DNA of 39,570 nt from Bacteroidota bacterium (lineage in GTDB: Bacteria > Bacteroidota > Ignavibacteria > Ignavibacteriales > Ignavibacteriaceae). Under the pieces are notes generated by a model that was not told the DNA's origin, ran no database searches, and worked only from the letters and a program-made list of their open reading frames with translations. Of this stretch, positions 8,534 to 17,157 are shown in pieces (the first letter of the stretch is position 1; every line of letters starts with the position of its first letter). Made by a program: the position numbers and the translations under genes. The stretch lies in assembly GCA_021824565.1 (NCBI GenBank), contig JAKAKL010000107.1:1-39570 (forward strand). Reading direction: 5' to 3'.

Positions 8534-9404
8534 TATTGTCTTCCGCCGTAGTTGAATTAAAACTTAAGATCAATCCGAATTGATGAGTTAATCCTAACTC
8601 CTGATGCGTAAACACGGCATAATCAAAGCGGAAGGGTGAATAATTTATTCCAATGCCGGCAGAAAATTTCGAGGGTTCATTTGCGAATCCAGTCCTAAGT
8701 GAAAGATATTTTATCAAGTTATATTCAAGCCCGAATTTGACGGAAGCATTTTGAATAATATCTTTTTCTAAGGCAAGATGAAGAGTGAGATTTTTTAAAA
8801 CGTCATAGCTGAAACCGGTGTTAAAAACAACAGGAATCTGGTTGTCATCATTACCGAATGATGCGCGGTTTATATTTTCTAAAAAGAATCCCCATCTTAA
8901 AAAATTATTTAGATTCGCTATGCCTCCAGCATTTATATAGAATGCCGAGGCATGCCCGTAATTTTTAATTGAAACGGTATGAAGGTTAAAGGAAACTCCG
9001 GCTAAGAATTTATCTTGATAGTTAAAAGAATAACCGGCTGTAAATTTATTTTCTCTGTAGAGATCAAAGCCGTATGTCATTGCGCCGAGCGCAATCGATC
9101 CAAAAGAGAAAGGCTCAGAGTAAGCTGCAAAAGCGTTTGACATTTCTGATAAGCCGAACGGAGCGGGAGAGTAATATATTCCTATTTCTCTCCATTTAAT
9201 TTGAGATAAGCCGGCGGGATTATTGTAAAGAGCAAACACATCGCCGCATTTTGCCAAATCTGAATTTGAAAGTGAGACTTGTTTAGCCCCGGGATTTATC
9301 TGCGGGAAATAAACGGTACTCCACAAGATCACTAAAAAAATAAAAAATATAGTTCGCAAATTTATGTACCCCAAAATTTGTTGTTCCATAATACCGAAAT
9401 TCAT
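8523..9404 (-). CDS. PorV/PorQ-like (FadL-type) outer membrane beta-barrel protein
   Basis: The protein has 293 residues with an N-terminal hydrophobic export signal (TIFFIFLVILWSTVYF). Next comes the segment SNSDLAKCGDVFALYNNPAG, the typical start of PorV/PorQ and related barrels, where the NPAG motif follows the mature N-terminus. The rest is amphipathic strands (FKFGLEY-like, LSLRTGFANEP, FRFDYAVFTHQELGLTHQFG). In Bacteroidota such barrels take part in T9SS cargo attachment or hydrophobic uptake. Which of these applies here cannot be decided. A second in-frame ATG lies five codons downstream. The gene is divergent from porD, with only 39 bp between their starts. Confidence 0.7.
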   Translation of the reverse strand: MNFGIMEQQILGYINLRTIFFIFLVILWSTVYFPQINPGAKQVSLSNSDLAKCGDVFALYNNPAGLSQIKWREIGIYYSPAPFGLSEMSNAFAAYSEPFSFGSIALGAMTYGFDLYRENKFTAGYSFNYQDKFLAGVSFNLHTVSIKNYGHASAFYINAGGIANLNNFLRWGFFLENINRASFGNDDNQIPVVFNTGFSYDVLKNLTLHLALEKDIIQNASVKFGLEYNLIKYLSLRTGFANEPSKFSAGIGINYSPFRFDYAVFTHQELGLTHQFGLILSFNSTTAEDNSDW

Positions 9405-9443
9405 ATATTAAATCAACATTAATTTGCGCTTAAGGAAAATGTA

Positions 9444-10322
9444 ATGAAAAAAATTTTGCTCCTTGTTGTTCTACTATCAACTATTTCTTTCTCCCAAGAA
9501 TTAAATTGCACCGTCACTGTTAACATGGATAATCTTACAAATGCAAGCAGAGATTTACTTTCCGATTTTAAACGTGCTATTTCAGATTACATGAACAAAA
9601 CACGCTTTACTTCGGAAGATTGGGAAGGAGATAAAATAACATGCTCTCTTAATATTTTGTTTCTGACAGGAACAACCGATTTTAATTACACGGCGCAAGT
9701 AGTCGTGACAAGCCAGAGACCGGTCTACAACTCGGAAAAAAATACATTGATGCTTAGTATTAACGATCCTACGTGGGCTTTTATTTATCAAAAAGGTCAG
9801 AGTTTATTTTCGAATCAAAACACATTTGATCCGCTAACCGGATTTCTCGACTATTATGCGAATGTTATAATTGGCTTTGATGTAGAATCCGATGAGGAAT
9901 TCGGCGGAACTCCTTTCTTTAATAAAGCGCTTAATATTGTTAATATGGCAACGTCGTCCACGTTTTCAAAAGGGTGGATTAGAACCGGCGGAGGCTATAA
10001 TAGGCAAGCTTTAGTTGAAGATTTGTTAAGCGATAAATATAGACCTTTCCGTCAGGCGTTCTTTCAGTATTATTATGGTATTGATATTTTTCCGATCAAT
10101 AAAAAAATCGGACAGCAAAAAATAGTATATCTTATAAATACAATTTATTCTATGCGCGATAAAATTGATTTTCTCAGCATACTTATTAAAACTTTTTTTG
10201 ATGCGAGGAGCGGAGAGATCGTACAATATTTATCCGACTATCCGGATAAAAGTATTTTTACAATCTTAAAAAAGATAGACCCGCCGCATACTGCGAAATA
10301 TGACGCAGCGATGGGATTTTAA
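9444..10322 (+). CDS. porD: Type IX secretion protein PorD (DUF4835 family)
   Basis: The 292-residue protein has a signal peptide (MKKILLLVVLLSTISFSQ) directly followed by ELNCTVTVN, the usual N-terminus of DUF4835. Later landmarks are WEGDKITCSLNILF, DPLTGFLDYYANVIIGFD, GGTPFFNKA, GWIRTGGGYNRQALVEDLL and the FRQAFFQYYYGID block. DUF4835 members are annotated as PorD, a periplasmic or envelope component linked to T9SS in Bacteroidota. This fits the T9SS cargo protein encoded 5 kb away. AAGGA lies about eight bases before the ATG. The stop overlaps the convergent HEAT/cyclophilin gene by four bases. Confidence 0.85.
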   Translation: MKKILLLVVLLSTISFSQELNCTVTVNMDNLTNASRDLLSDFKRAISDYMNKTRFTSEDWEGDKITCSLNILFLTGTTDFNYTAQVVVTSQRPVYNSEKNTLMLSINDPTWAFIYQKGQSLFSNQNTFDPLTGFLDYYANVIIGFDVESDEEFGGTPFFNKALNIVNMATSSTFSKGWIRTGGGYNRQALVEDLLSDKYRPFRQAFFQYYYGIDIFPINKKIGQQKIVYLINTIYSMRDKIDFLSILIKTFFDARSGEIVQYLSDYPDKSIFTILKKIDPPHTAKYDAAMGF

Positions 10323-12328
10323 AATAATGTAATTGTTAAAACTTTATCGTTCTGATCAATTATTTTCACAACATTCGTTCCCTCAATAACTTCGGCAAAG
10401 ATAGTGTACCTGCCGTTTAGATGAGGATAAAAACCGGTTGTAACAAACCATTGGGAGCCTTCGGTATCTTTACCGGCGCTTGCCATTCCAACCATGCCTG
10501 CCGAATATTCCAGAGGAGAGAATTCAGAATTTATTTCATAACCTGGACCGCCCCATCCGGTTTCTTCAGGATCTCCGCCTTGAATTACGAATCCGGGAAC
10601 AACTCTATGAAATTTATTATTGAACAATATTTTTTTCTCTGCCAGATAGCAGAAGTTGCCGGCTGTAATAGGCGCATATTGCGGTAAAAATTTAATTGTA
10701 AATTTTCCCTTGTTAGTTGCTATTTCAGCTTTTGAATATTTGAATGATTTGTTCCATAAATCGTCAAAATTATTTTTTGATTTTATAATTCCTCTGGTCG
10801 GTAATTTTAGCTCATTGAACCCGAACATTTTTATTGAATAATCACTAGAGTTAACAATAATATTAAGTATTCTTTTTTCGAAAACCGGATTTATCTTGCC
10901 GGCAAGACCGGATAGCGACATTAAGCTTTCAACGTAATCACAATTATTTAGAAATTTACTGCACGTTTTAAAAATTATCGTCCGAAGCATGCTCTCATTC
11001 TGTGTTACAAAGTTAGAATCAAGCCCATCAGCAGCTATTGAAATCAAAGCTGGGGAATTGGACTTTAAGGAATTGAAAATAATTTTCTTTAACTCCGGAT
11101 TTTCTCCAAACCGCTTTTGAAATTCAAGCAGGGAAGTAAGCACCGTAATTTTGTCGCTTTCATTTGCCTTAGGAAAAGAATTAACTAAATAATTAAAAGC
11201 GGCTTCCGAAGAATCATATCTTGCACAGCTTCGGTACAAAAAATCTTTTGATATTTTATTATCAAAATCTTTCAGCATATTATCGAATGCCTCCGGGAAT
11301 AATTTCAAATAACTTATAAATAACTCGCCTTTAGTGTTCTCAGGTAATGAACCGGTTAAAATCTTTTTGAAAAGTATTTTTCGCAAATAATTTTTTAAAT
11401 CATTGTCCACCGAAATATCGTGTATGGAAATAGCCGCTTCCCGTGAAATATTTGGATTTTTATCATCTAATAATTTTAAGTAATCGTTTAGATCATTTTG
11501 ACTGCGATAATTGTAAAAACACAGAGACTGCGCCGCCGCTATTCGTATTGAAAATTCGGGAGCAGATATTGTCTTCTGAAAAAGGTTATAATCTTCGGGA
11601 AAATATTTTATTTTTTTTAGATAAGATAATAAATAAAAATTTCCGGCTTCAATATATTCATTTCCCCTAATGGAAGAGTCCAAATTCTTTAACAGAATTG
11701 CCGATGATTGATTCCTAAACGTGCCGTTGTCATCAATTCTATATAATGCAAAAGCAGCTTCATAAAATCTTTTCGCATTAGAATTAAAATATGATAATTC
11801 ATCCTTTAAGATTTTTTCATTTATTCCTTTATTTAAAATTCCTCTGATAAAATAATTATACAAGGCAATTGAAATACCGTCATAGGACTTGCGCTTTTGA
11901 TCGATATAATTTCTTGTTATGATTTCATAGCTGTTTTTATTTCCGGTCCTGCCAACCGCTTCCAGCACCTCATGCGAAATATTCTCATCCTTATTGTGGT
12001 CTTCAATATTTGTAAGAAGATATTTTGTAGACTGGTCGCAGCTTCCAAGTTCTCCCAGAGCAAAGCAGATTTCTTTGTGGTACTTCAAAAAGTTGAGTTT
12101 AAAAATATCATTTATCCATGACGTGTCTTCGCTCTGAGCTATTGAAAGTAAAGCAGCGTTAACCTTTTTCTCATTCGATGAAAAAAGATATTTGTGAATT
12201 ATATTTTTATTGAATTTTTTTGTGAAAGTCGTTTCTACAAGGTCTTTATCTCTTCGCGAATATTGGGGAATAATTTCAGAGATTTGAAGTAAGGTAAATG
12301 AAAATAAAAATATTACAAAAGTTTTCAT
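10319..12328 (-). CDS. Secreted HEAT-repeat protein fused to a cyclophilin-type peptidyl-prolyl isomerase
   Basis: The 669-residue protein has an N-terminal signal peptide (MKTFVIFLFSFTLLQI). About 450 residues of helical HEAT-like repeats follow, for example KEICFALGELGSCDQSTKYL, VLEAVGRTGNKNSYEIITR and EAAISIHDISVDNDLKNYLR. Residues 536-669 are a complete cyclophilin domain. The active-site residues R575, F580 and Q583 (FHRVVPGFVIQGGDP) are present, as is the GMASAGKDTEGSQWFVTTG segment. It should catalyse cis-trans isomerisation of proline bonds in the periplasm, with the HEAT solenoid as a substrate- or partner-binding platform. Its neighbours suggest a role in folding outer-membrane or T9SS clients, which is an inference. 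Confidence 0.87.
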   Translation of the reverse strand: MKTFVIFLFSFTLLQISEIIPQYSRRDKDLVETTFTKKFNKNIIHKYLFSSNEKKVNAALLSIAQSEDTSWINDIFKLNFLKYHKEICFALGELGSCDQSTKYLLTNIEDHNKDENISHEVLEAVGRTGNKNSYEIITRNYIDQKRKSYDGISIALYNYFIRGILNKGINEKILKDELSYFNSNAKRFYEAAFALYRIDDNGTFRNQSSAILLKNLDSSIRGNEYIEAGNFYLLSYLKKIKYFPEDYNLFQKTISAPEFSIRIAAAQSLCFYNYRSQNDLNDYLKLLDDKNPNISREAAISIHDISVDNDLKNYLRKILFKKILTGSLPENTKGELFISYLKLFPEAFDNMLKDFDNKISKDFLYRSCARYDSSEAAFNYLVNSFPKANESDKITVLTSLLEFQKRFGENPELKKIIFNSLKSNSPALISIAADGLDSNFVTQNESMLRTIIFKTCSKFLNNCDYVESLMSLSGLAGKINPVFEKRILNIIVNSSDYSIKMFGFNELKLPTRGIIKSKNNFDDLWNKSFKYSKAEIATNKGKFTIKFLPQYAPITAGNFCYLAEKKILFNNKFHRVVPGFVIQGGDPEETGWGGPGYEINSEFSPLEYSAGMVGMASAGKDTEGSQWFVTTGFYPHLNGRYTIFAEVIEGTNVVKIIDQNDKVLTITLF

Positions 12329-12342
12329 ACAGAACTGCCTTT

Positions 12343-12372
12343 ATAAAAAATAAGCCTCGTCAGAGGCTTATT
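12343..12372 (-). terminator. Rho-independent terminator of the bCerS-like gene
   Basis: The perfect 10-bp inverted repeat AATAAGCCTC/GAGGCTTATT (12349-12358 and 12363-12372) has a four-base loop. On the minus strand it is followed by a T-rich run (12343-12350). It lies just past the stop of the acyltransferase gene and before the HEAT/cyclophilin gene, separating their transcripts. Confidence 0.85.
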
Positions 12373-12380
12373 TCGGTTAT

Positions 12381-13502
12381 CTAAATTTTCTTTTCGTAGA
12401 TTCGATATTTTTTATACAACTCTCCGTTCATTGCATCAGCGCCACGGTTCATCATATCATTATCTTCCAGAATCCAGCTTGCCTCGCCAAGGTCAATTCC
12501 ATTTTGATGCGCGCGGTTAACAATTTCCCAGTAAAAGACTGCGTCCAATCCTTTCTTTTGAAAGTCGGAAATTAAACCGAGAGTTAAAATTCTGCACCAT
12601 TTTATTTTCTTCTTCTGCGTATAAAGCTTTATAATTCCAAACGGGAAAAGCTTTCCATCAAGCTGTTTGAAAATATAATTATAATCAGGCATTACAAGAG
12701 CAAAACCTACAAGCTTATTGTCGATCTCTCCGAATAAAACAAGAGACGGTTCAACAAGCGGCTTTAAATCTTTTGCCATACCGTCAAGTTCTTCATCGGT
12801 CATCGGAACGAAGCCCCAGTTTGGCGCCCAGGCTTTGTTATAAACATATTTTACTTTTTCAACTTCTTTTTTAAAATCTTTCATGTTAAGCTGCGAAATT
12901 TTTATCCCAGATCTTTTCTGAGCTATTTCAGCAACTCGTTTAATTTTTTCGGAGCCGACTACTTTTTTGTTTTCAAGTTTGTAAGCATACAAATCTTTTG
13001 CTTTATAGAATCCATAATTATCACAGAGAGGTAAATAATATTTTGGATTGTACGTCATCAATAATCTCGGCGGATCATCAAAGCCATCAATCAGCATAGC
13101 AACTTCATCGTTCGTTGACGGATTGACCGGTCCACGCATAGATTCCAATCCTTTGCTTTTGAGCCAATCTTTTGCCGCATCAAAAAGCGCGTTAGCAACT
13201 TCATGATCATTTATACACTCAAAAAAACCAAAGAAACCGACTTTGTCTTTATGATATTGATTATGAAGATCATTTTTTATTGCTGCAATTCTTCCTACTA
13301 ATTCACCGTTGCGTTCTGCAAGGAAATATTCTGCTTCGGAATGCTTGAAGAAGGGATTTTTCTCTTTACTTAAGATTTTTTTCCTATCCATAATTAGCGG
13401 TGGAACCCAGTTTGGGTCTCCTTCATAAATTTTCCATTGAAATTTGATGAACCGCATTAAATCTTTCTGATCCTTGACTATAGAAATTTTTATTGAACTC
13501 AT
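12381..13502 (-). CDS. GNAT-fold acyltransferase, probable bacterial ceramide synthase (bCerS/YghO-like)
   Basis: The 373-residue protein has a YghO-like GNAT pattern. Landmarks are FIKFQWKIYEGDPNWVPPLI near the N-terminus, then AEYFLAERNGELVGRIAAI, MRGPVNPSTNDEVAMLIDGF and PPRLLMTYNPKYYLPLCDNY, and a C-terminal LGLISDFQKKGLDAVFYWEI acyl-CoA-binding-like stretch. In bacteria, members of this family are reported as the N-acyltransferase that makes ceramide from sphinganine or keto-sphinganine. The family match alone would leave the substrate open. The adjacent Spt and CerR-like genes make ceramide synthesis the best reading. It lies 79 bp downstream of spt with a hairpin between them, so it may be expressed partly on its own. 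Confidence 0.75.
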   Translation of the reverse strand: MSSIKISIVKDQKDLMRFIKFQWKIYEGDPNWVPPLIMDRKKILSKEKNPFFKHSEAEYFLAERNGELVGRIAAIKNDLHNQYHKDKVGFFGFFECINDHEVANALFDAAKDWLKSKGLESMRGPVNPSTNDEVAMLIDGFDDPPRLLMTYNPKYYLPLCDNYGFYKAKDLYAYKLENKKVVGSEKIKRVAEIAQKRSGIKISQLNMKDFKKEVEKVKYVYNKAWAPNWGFVPMTDEELDGMAKDLKPLVEPSLVLFGEIDNKLVGFALVMPDYNYIFKQLDGKLFPFGIIKLYTQKKKIKWCRILTLGLISDFQKKGLDAVFYWEIVNRAHQNGIDLGEASWILEDNDMMNRGADAMNGELYKKYRIYEKKI

Positions 13503-13527
13503 CTTTGATGACCCTTATATATTGAAT

Positions 13528-13556
13528 AAAAAAAAGCATATCTAAAATAGATATGC
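13528..13556 (-). terminator. Terminator hairpin between spt and the bCerS-like gene
   Basis: The inverted repeat GCATATCTA/TAGATATGC (13536-13544 and 13548-13556) has a three-base loop and is followed on the minus strand by an eight-T run (13528-13535). It is a textbook intrinsic terminator at the end of the spt transcript. The downstream acyltransferase would then need read-through or its own promoter in the short remaining gap. Confidence 0.85.
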
Positions 13557-13581
13557 CTGTATAGTTAACAAATGCTCAATA

Positions 13582-14772
13582 TCAAATTAATCCTATTTTT
13601 TTCCCGGTGTCTGTAAAGATTTCTAAAATCTCGTCAAGGTGGGAATCTTCATGAGAAGCCATGTAGCTTGTTCTCATCATCTGTCTTCCTTGAGGAACTC
13701 CTGGAGAAATAAATACGTTTACAAAAACACCCGAGTCAAATAACATCTTCCACATCTTAAACGCAAGTTCATCGTTGCCTACAATAACCGGAACGATTGC
13801 AGTTCTTCCGTCAAGCACAGTAAAACCTGCTTTCTTTAAACCGGTTCTCATTTTTTCTGCATTGCGTATTAAGCGAGTAACTCTTTCGGGTTCGCTCTGA
13901 AGAATTTCCAAAGCAGCGATAGCAGCTGCTACTGCAGCAGGCGTTGGAGATGCGCTAAATATTAATGCCGGAGAATGATGTTTTATGTAATTTATAACTT
14001 TGCTTTCACCGGCAACAAATCCGCCGAGAGATGCAAATGTTTTGCTGAAAGTTCCCATAGTCATATCAATTTCATTTTCGAGATTGAACTCGCTCGCAGT
14101 TCCTCTTCCGCCTTTGCCAATTACTCCAACAGAGTGCGCATCATCTATCAAAATTCTTGCTTTATATTTCTTAGCTATTTTGTTTAAATGATCAAGATCG
14201 ACAATCTCGCCTCCAGTGCTAAAAACTCCGTCGCTGACAATCAGCTTAGCCGCATCATCGGGAAGCTTGGCGACTACCCGTTCGAGATCTTCCATGTCAT
14301 TATGTTTATAGCGGACAAATTCGGCGGTAGCTCCTTTAGCCATCAAATTTCCTGCTATTATGCAAGCATGATTATCCTTATCTGAAATTACATAATCACC
14401 GCGCTGTACTAAAGTCGGGATTATTCCTTGGGCAGTTTGATAACCGGTGCTGAAAAGCAGCACAGCTTCTTTATTAAAAAATTTTGCTAATTTATCTTCA
14501 AGCTCAATGTGAAGATCAAGAGTGCCTGTCAAATAACGCGAACCTGAGCAGCCGGTTCCATATTTTTCTACTGCTTTGATAGCAGCTTCCTTAACTTTAG
14601 GGTGTGCAGTAAGTCCTAAATAATTATTTGATCCCGCCATAATAACTTTTCTGCCTTCAATCTGTACAACAGGTCCTTCATTTTCTTCGATTGGTCTGAA
14701 GTACGGGTACAATCCTAACGCTTTTATTTCATCAGCTCTAGTAAAATCATAACATTTTGTGAATAAATCCAA
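13582..14772 (-). CDS. spt: Serine palmitoyltransferase (alpha-oxoamine synthase family)
   Basis: The 396-residue PLP enzyme matches alpha-oxoamine synthases over its full length: [35 protein letters not shown]135 in DNHAC that stacks on PLP, D210-D211-A-H213 in [13 protein letters not shown], and the Schiff-base K244 in [15 protein letters not shown]. The N-terminal [19 protein letters not shown] resembles Bacteroidota Spt rather than BioF or Kbl. Spt condenses L-serine with palmitoyl-CoA to 3-ketosphinganine, the first step of sphingolipid synthesis. Kbl (2-amino-3-ketobutyrate CoA ligase) is the main alternative. The CerR- and bCerS-like neighbours support Spt, and no threonine dehydrogenase gene lies next to it. 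Confidence 0.82.
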   Translation of the reverse strand: MDLFTKCYDFTRADEIKALGLYPYFRPIEENEGPVVQIEGRKVIMAGSNNYLGLTAHPKVKEAAIKAVEKYGTGCSGSRYLTGTLDLHIELEDKLAKFFNKEAVLLFSTGYQTAQGIIPTLVQRGDYVISDKDNHACIIAGNLMAKGATAEFVRYKHNDMEDLERVVAKLPDDAAKLIVSDGVFSTGGEIVDLDHLNKIAKKYKARILIDDAHSVGVIGKGGRGTASEFNLENEIDMTMGTFSKTFASLGGFVAGESKVINYIKHHSPALIFSASPTPAAVAAAIAALEILQSEPERVTRLIRNAEKMRTGLKKAGFTVLDGRTAIVPVIVGNDELAFKMWKMLFDSGVFVNVFISPGVPQGRQMMRTSYMASHEDSHLDEILEIFTDTGKKIGLI

Positions 14773-15044
14773 CGCGCCTCCGCGAAAAAATTAAAAATTG
14801 ATGTTAACTAAAAGGGATAATGATAGTTAACTATTTTGAAATAGCTAATAAATGTATCCTGCTTTTTTAACCCCAGATTCACTTTCGATTTAAAATAGTC
14901 GGAAGCGAAACAAAATTGCTTTAAGATTTTCAACTTTTTAACAATAATGTAATTACTTTATAAAAAATAATTATAAATTTTCTTAAATTTAATGTGAAAA
15001 TGTAAAATTAAATACCCTTAAAATCAAATAAACAATTTAATGAT

Positions 15045-16037
15045 ATGGAAATAAAAAACACGGCATTAGTTACAGGAGCTTCGGGCTTTGTTGGCAGTCA
15101 TCTGGTAGACTATCTTTTAGAAAATGGATTTAACGTTAGATGTATAATTCGGAAGACAAGCAGTCTCAAATGGCTTGAAGGCAAGCCTGTGGAGCTTTTT
15201 GACTGCGGCTTAAATGACAAAGACGGTCTGCGAAAAGCATTCAACGGCGTAAATTATGTTTTTCATGTTGCCGGCGTTGTAAAATCAAAAACGCCTGAAG
15301 GATATTTTGCCGGCAATGTGGCAACTACAAAAAATATTCTTGAGGTAGCGCTTGAATTTAAAAATACAATAAAAAAAATTCTTATTGTCAGCAGTCAAAC
15401 TGCAAGTGGACCTTCGCATGGAAATAATCCGGTTAATGAAAATGATGAATGTTCGCCGATTACAACTTACGGAAAAAGCAAATTAGCCGAAGAGAAAATC
15501 GCGAAAGAATTTATGGATAAACTTCCGATTACTATTTGCAGAGCTCCTGCAGTATTTGGAGAACGCGATACTGAAATATTAATTTTCTTTAAAACTTTTA
15601 ACAAAGGACTGATGACAACCATCGGCTTTGATAAAAAGCTTTTAAGTTTAATTCACGTCTGTGACCTGGTTGAAGGATTTTATTTAGCGGCGCTATCAGA
15701 AAAATCTGCTGGACAAATTTATTTTATTAGTTCCGAAAAATTTTATTCGTGGGATGAAGTTGGAGATGTTACTTCTAATGTTTTAAATAAAAAACCGCTC
15801 AAAGTAAAAGTGCCTCATTCCGTAGTGTTTATTCTTGCCGGTATTGCTCAGTTCTTTGCGGCATTTAGTAAAAAGCCTGCAACTCTTAACATCGAAAAGG
15901 CAAAAGATATTACGCGGTCGTACTGGATTTGCAGCACCGAGAAAGCTATTAGCGATTTGGGTTATCATCAGAAAATATCAATCGAAGAAGGAATTAAACG
16001 CACTTGCGAATGGTACAAACAAATGGGATGGATATAA
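15045..16037 (+). CDS. cerR: NAD(P)-dependent epimerase/dehydratase-family reductase, probable CerR (3-ketosphinganine reductase)
   Basis: This is a 330-residue extended SDR. It has the Rossmann motif TGASGFVGSHL at residues 10-20, the FHVAGVV segment, catalytic-type Ser116/117 in IVSSQTASGP, and Y142-X3-K146 in TYGKSKLAEE. Further on come ICRAPAVFGERDTEI and the substrate region SLIHVCDLVEGF. Extended SDRs of this type next to spt act as CerR, reducing the keto group of the sphingoid intermediate. The sequence alone could fit another sterol- or sugar-type epimerase, so the assignment rests on the divergent spt gene 272 bp away. The AT-rich gap between the two genes presumably holds both promoters. 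Confidence 0.72.
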   Translation: MEIKNTALVTGASGFVGSHLVDYLLENGFNVRCIIRKTSSLKWLEGKPVELFDCGLNDKDGLRKAFNGVNYVFHVAGVVKSKTPEGYFAGNVATTKNILEVALEFKNTIKKILIVSSQTASGPSHGNNPVNENDECSPITTYGKSKLAEEKIAKEFMDKLPITICRAPAVFGERDTEILIFFKTFNKGLMTTIGFDKKLLSLIHVCDLVEGFYLAALSEKSAGQIYFISSEKFYSWDEVGDVTSNVLNKKPLKVKVPHSVVFILAGIAQFFAAFSKKPATLNIEKAKDITRSYWICSTEKAISDLGYHQKISIEEGIKRTCEWYKQMGWI

Positions 16038-16112
16038 CTTTTCATATTTTTTTCATCACTTTGTCATTTTAAAAATATCTGTATTTTCTTTTGGATAAAT
16101 TGCAAACAAATT

Positions 16113-16808
16113 ATGCCGCCGGACATACAAGAAAAAAAAGAAACCTTAAGAAGCATTCCGTTATTTTCAGAATTAAGCGTTGAACAGCTTAGGAAAATAA
16201 CGTCTGTTTCAAAAGTACTCGAGTTTAAGAAGAATGAAATTCTTTTTAACGACGGTGATATCTACACCGGCTTTTATATTATTCTAAAAGGTACTATAAA
16301 AGTTTTTAAGATTTCCACAGCAGGAAAAGAATCTGTGCTGCACATTATTAAGCCGCTAAAGACATTTGCAGACGTACCTTTGTTTGAAGGCGGGAATTTT
16401 CCCGCCGCAGCGCAGTCTTTAGAAGACAGCACCGCTATTTTTTTTCCGAAAGAAGAATTTCTAAAGATTATGAGCGAAGACAAAGACATAAGTATTAAAA
16501 TGCTCGCCGGCTTTGCTAAAAGACTTCGCTCTATGGTAAACAAAATTGAAGATTTCTCTTCAAAAGAAGTTATTAATCGTTTAGCAAAATATTTGTTGAA
16601 AGAAATTAAATCTAATAAAACCGATAAACTTCCCGAACCTCACATAAGACTTGATGTGCCAAAGTCTACAATTGCTTCCTATCTCGGCACTATTAACGAA
16701 ACTCTTTCCCGTACATTAAAAAAACTCCAGGACGATAAAATAATTAAAGTCTCTGGGAAAAAGATATTTATTATTAATGTTAAGCAGTTGAAAAAACTAG
16801 CTGAATAA
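16113..16808 (+). CDS. Crp/Fnr-family transcription regulator, DNR-like
   Basis: The 231-residue protein has a cyclic-nucleotide-binding fold at about residues 15-130 and a Crp-type winged helix at about 160-225. The recognition helix reads INETLSRTLKKL, with E196, S199 and R200 matching the E..SR pattern that reads TTGAT/TTGAC half-sites. There is not a single cysteine, so it is not an Fe-S FNR. The cAMP-contacting Arg-Ser is replaced by FPAAAQSLEDS, so cAMP is unlikely as ligand. This fits the heme/NO-sensing DNR group or an orphan Crp. It probably controls the operon beginning at 16900 through the palindrome at 16833-16844. Confidence 0.85.
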   Translation: MPPDIQEKKETLRSIPLFSELSVEQLRKITSVSKVLEFKKNEILFNDGDIYTGFYIILKGTIKVFKISTAGKESVLHIIKPLKTFADVPLFEGGNFPAAAQSLEDSTAIFFPKEEFLKIMSEDKDISIKMLAGFAKRLRSMVNKIEDFSSKEVINRLAKYLLKEIKSNKTDKLPEPHIRLDVPKSTIASYLGTINETLSRTLKKLQDDKIIKVSGKKIFIINVKQLKKLAE

Positions 16809-16831
16809 CATTAAATTAAATCGTACACCAA

Positions 16832-16845
16832 CTGACTTAAGTCAA
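16832..16845. promoter_or_regulatory. Candidate Crp/Fnr-type operator, CTGAC-TTAA-GTCAA
   Basis: TGACTTAAGTCA (16833-16844) is a perfect 12-bp palindrome and matches the FNR/DNR layout TTGAY-N4-RTCAA apart from the outermost left base. A TACAAT that could serve as a -10 element lies at 16863-16868. This would put the operator centre near -38 to -41, the usual class II activator position. The site is 56 bp upstream of the DUF2249 gene and directly follows the regulator gene. Confidence 0.7.
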
Positions 16846-16899
16846 AGGATTACGCTCAGACATACAATATTTTTTCGATAAAAAAGAAAGGAAATAATT

Positions 16900-17136
16900 A
16901 TGAGCGCTTTGATTAAAGAATTGGATATACGCCCGGTTGCTCCGCGTGAAAAACATCCTACTATTTTTGCAACATTTGATTCGCTGCAAAAAGACGAAAC
17001 ACTTCAGTTGATTAACGACCACGATCCTATGCCGCTTTATTATCAGATGCATGCTTTGAGAAACGAACAATTCCACTGGGATTATGTAGAAAGCGGTCCT
17101 GAAGTTTGGAAGGTAAATATTACTAAAACAATTTGA
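16900..17136 (+). CDS. DUF2249 single-domain protein
   Basis: The protein has 78 residues, all one DUF2249 domain: ELDIRPVAPREKHPTIFATF, then DHDPMPLYYQMHAL and FHWDYVESGPEVWKVNI. DUF2249 is a small SirA/TusA-like alpha-beta fold of unknown biochemistry, often encoded with DNR-type regulators and NO-related genes. An AAAGGAAA-type ribosome binding site precedes the ATG. It is the first gene after the palindromic operator and probably the first gene of the operon. Confidence 0.88.
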   Translation: MSALIKELDIRPVAPREKHPTIFATFDSLQKDETLQLINDHDPMPLYYQMHALRNEQFHWDYVESGPEVWKVNITKTI

Positions 17137-17157
17137 AATTAATTTGAAAGAAGAGCG

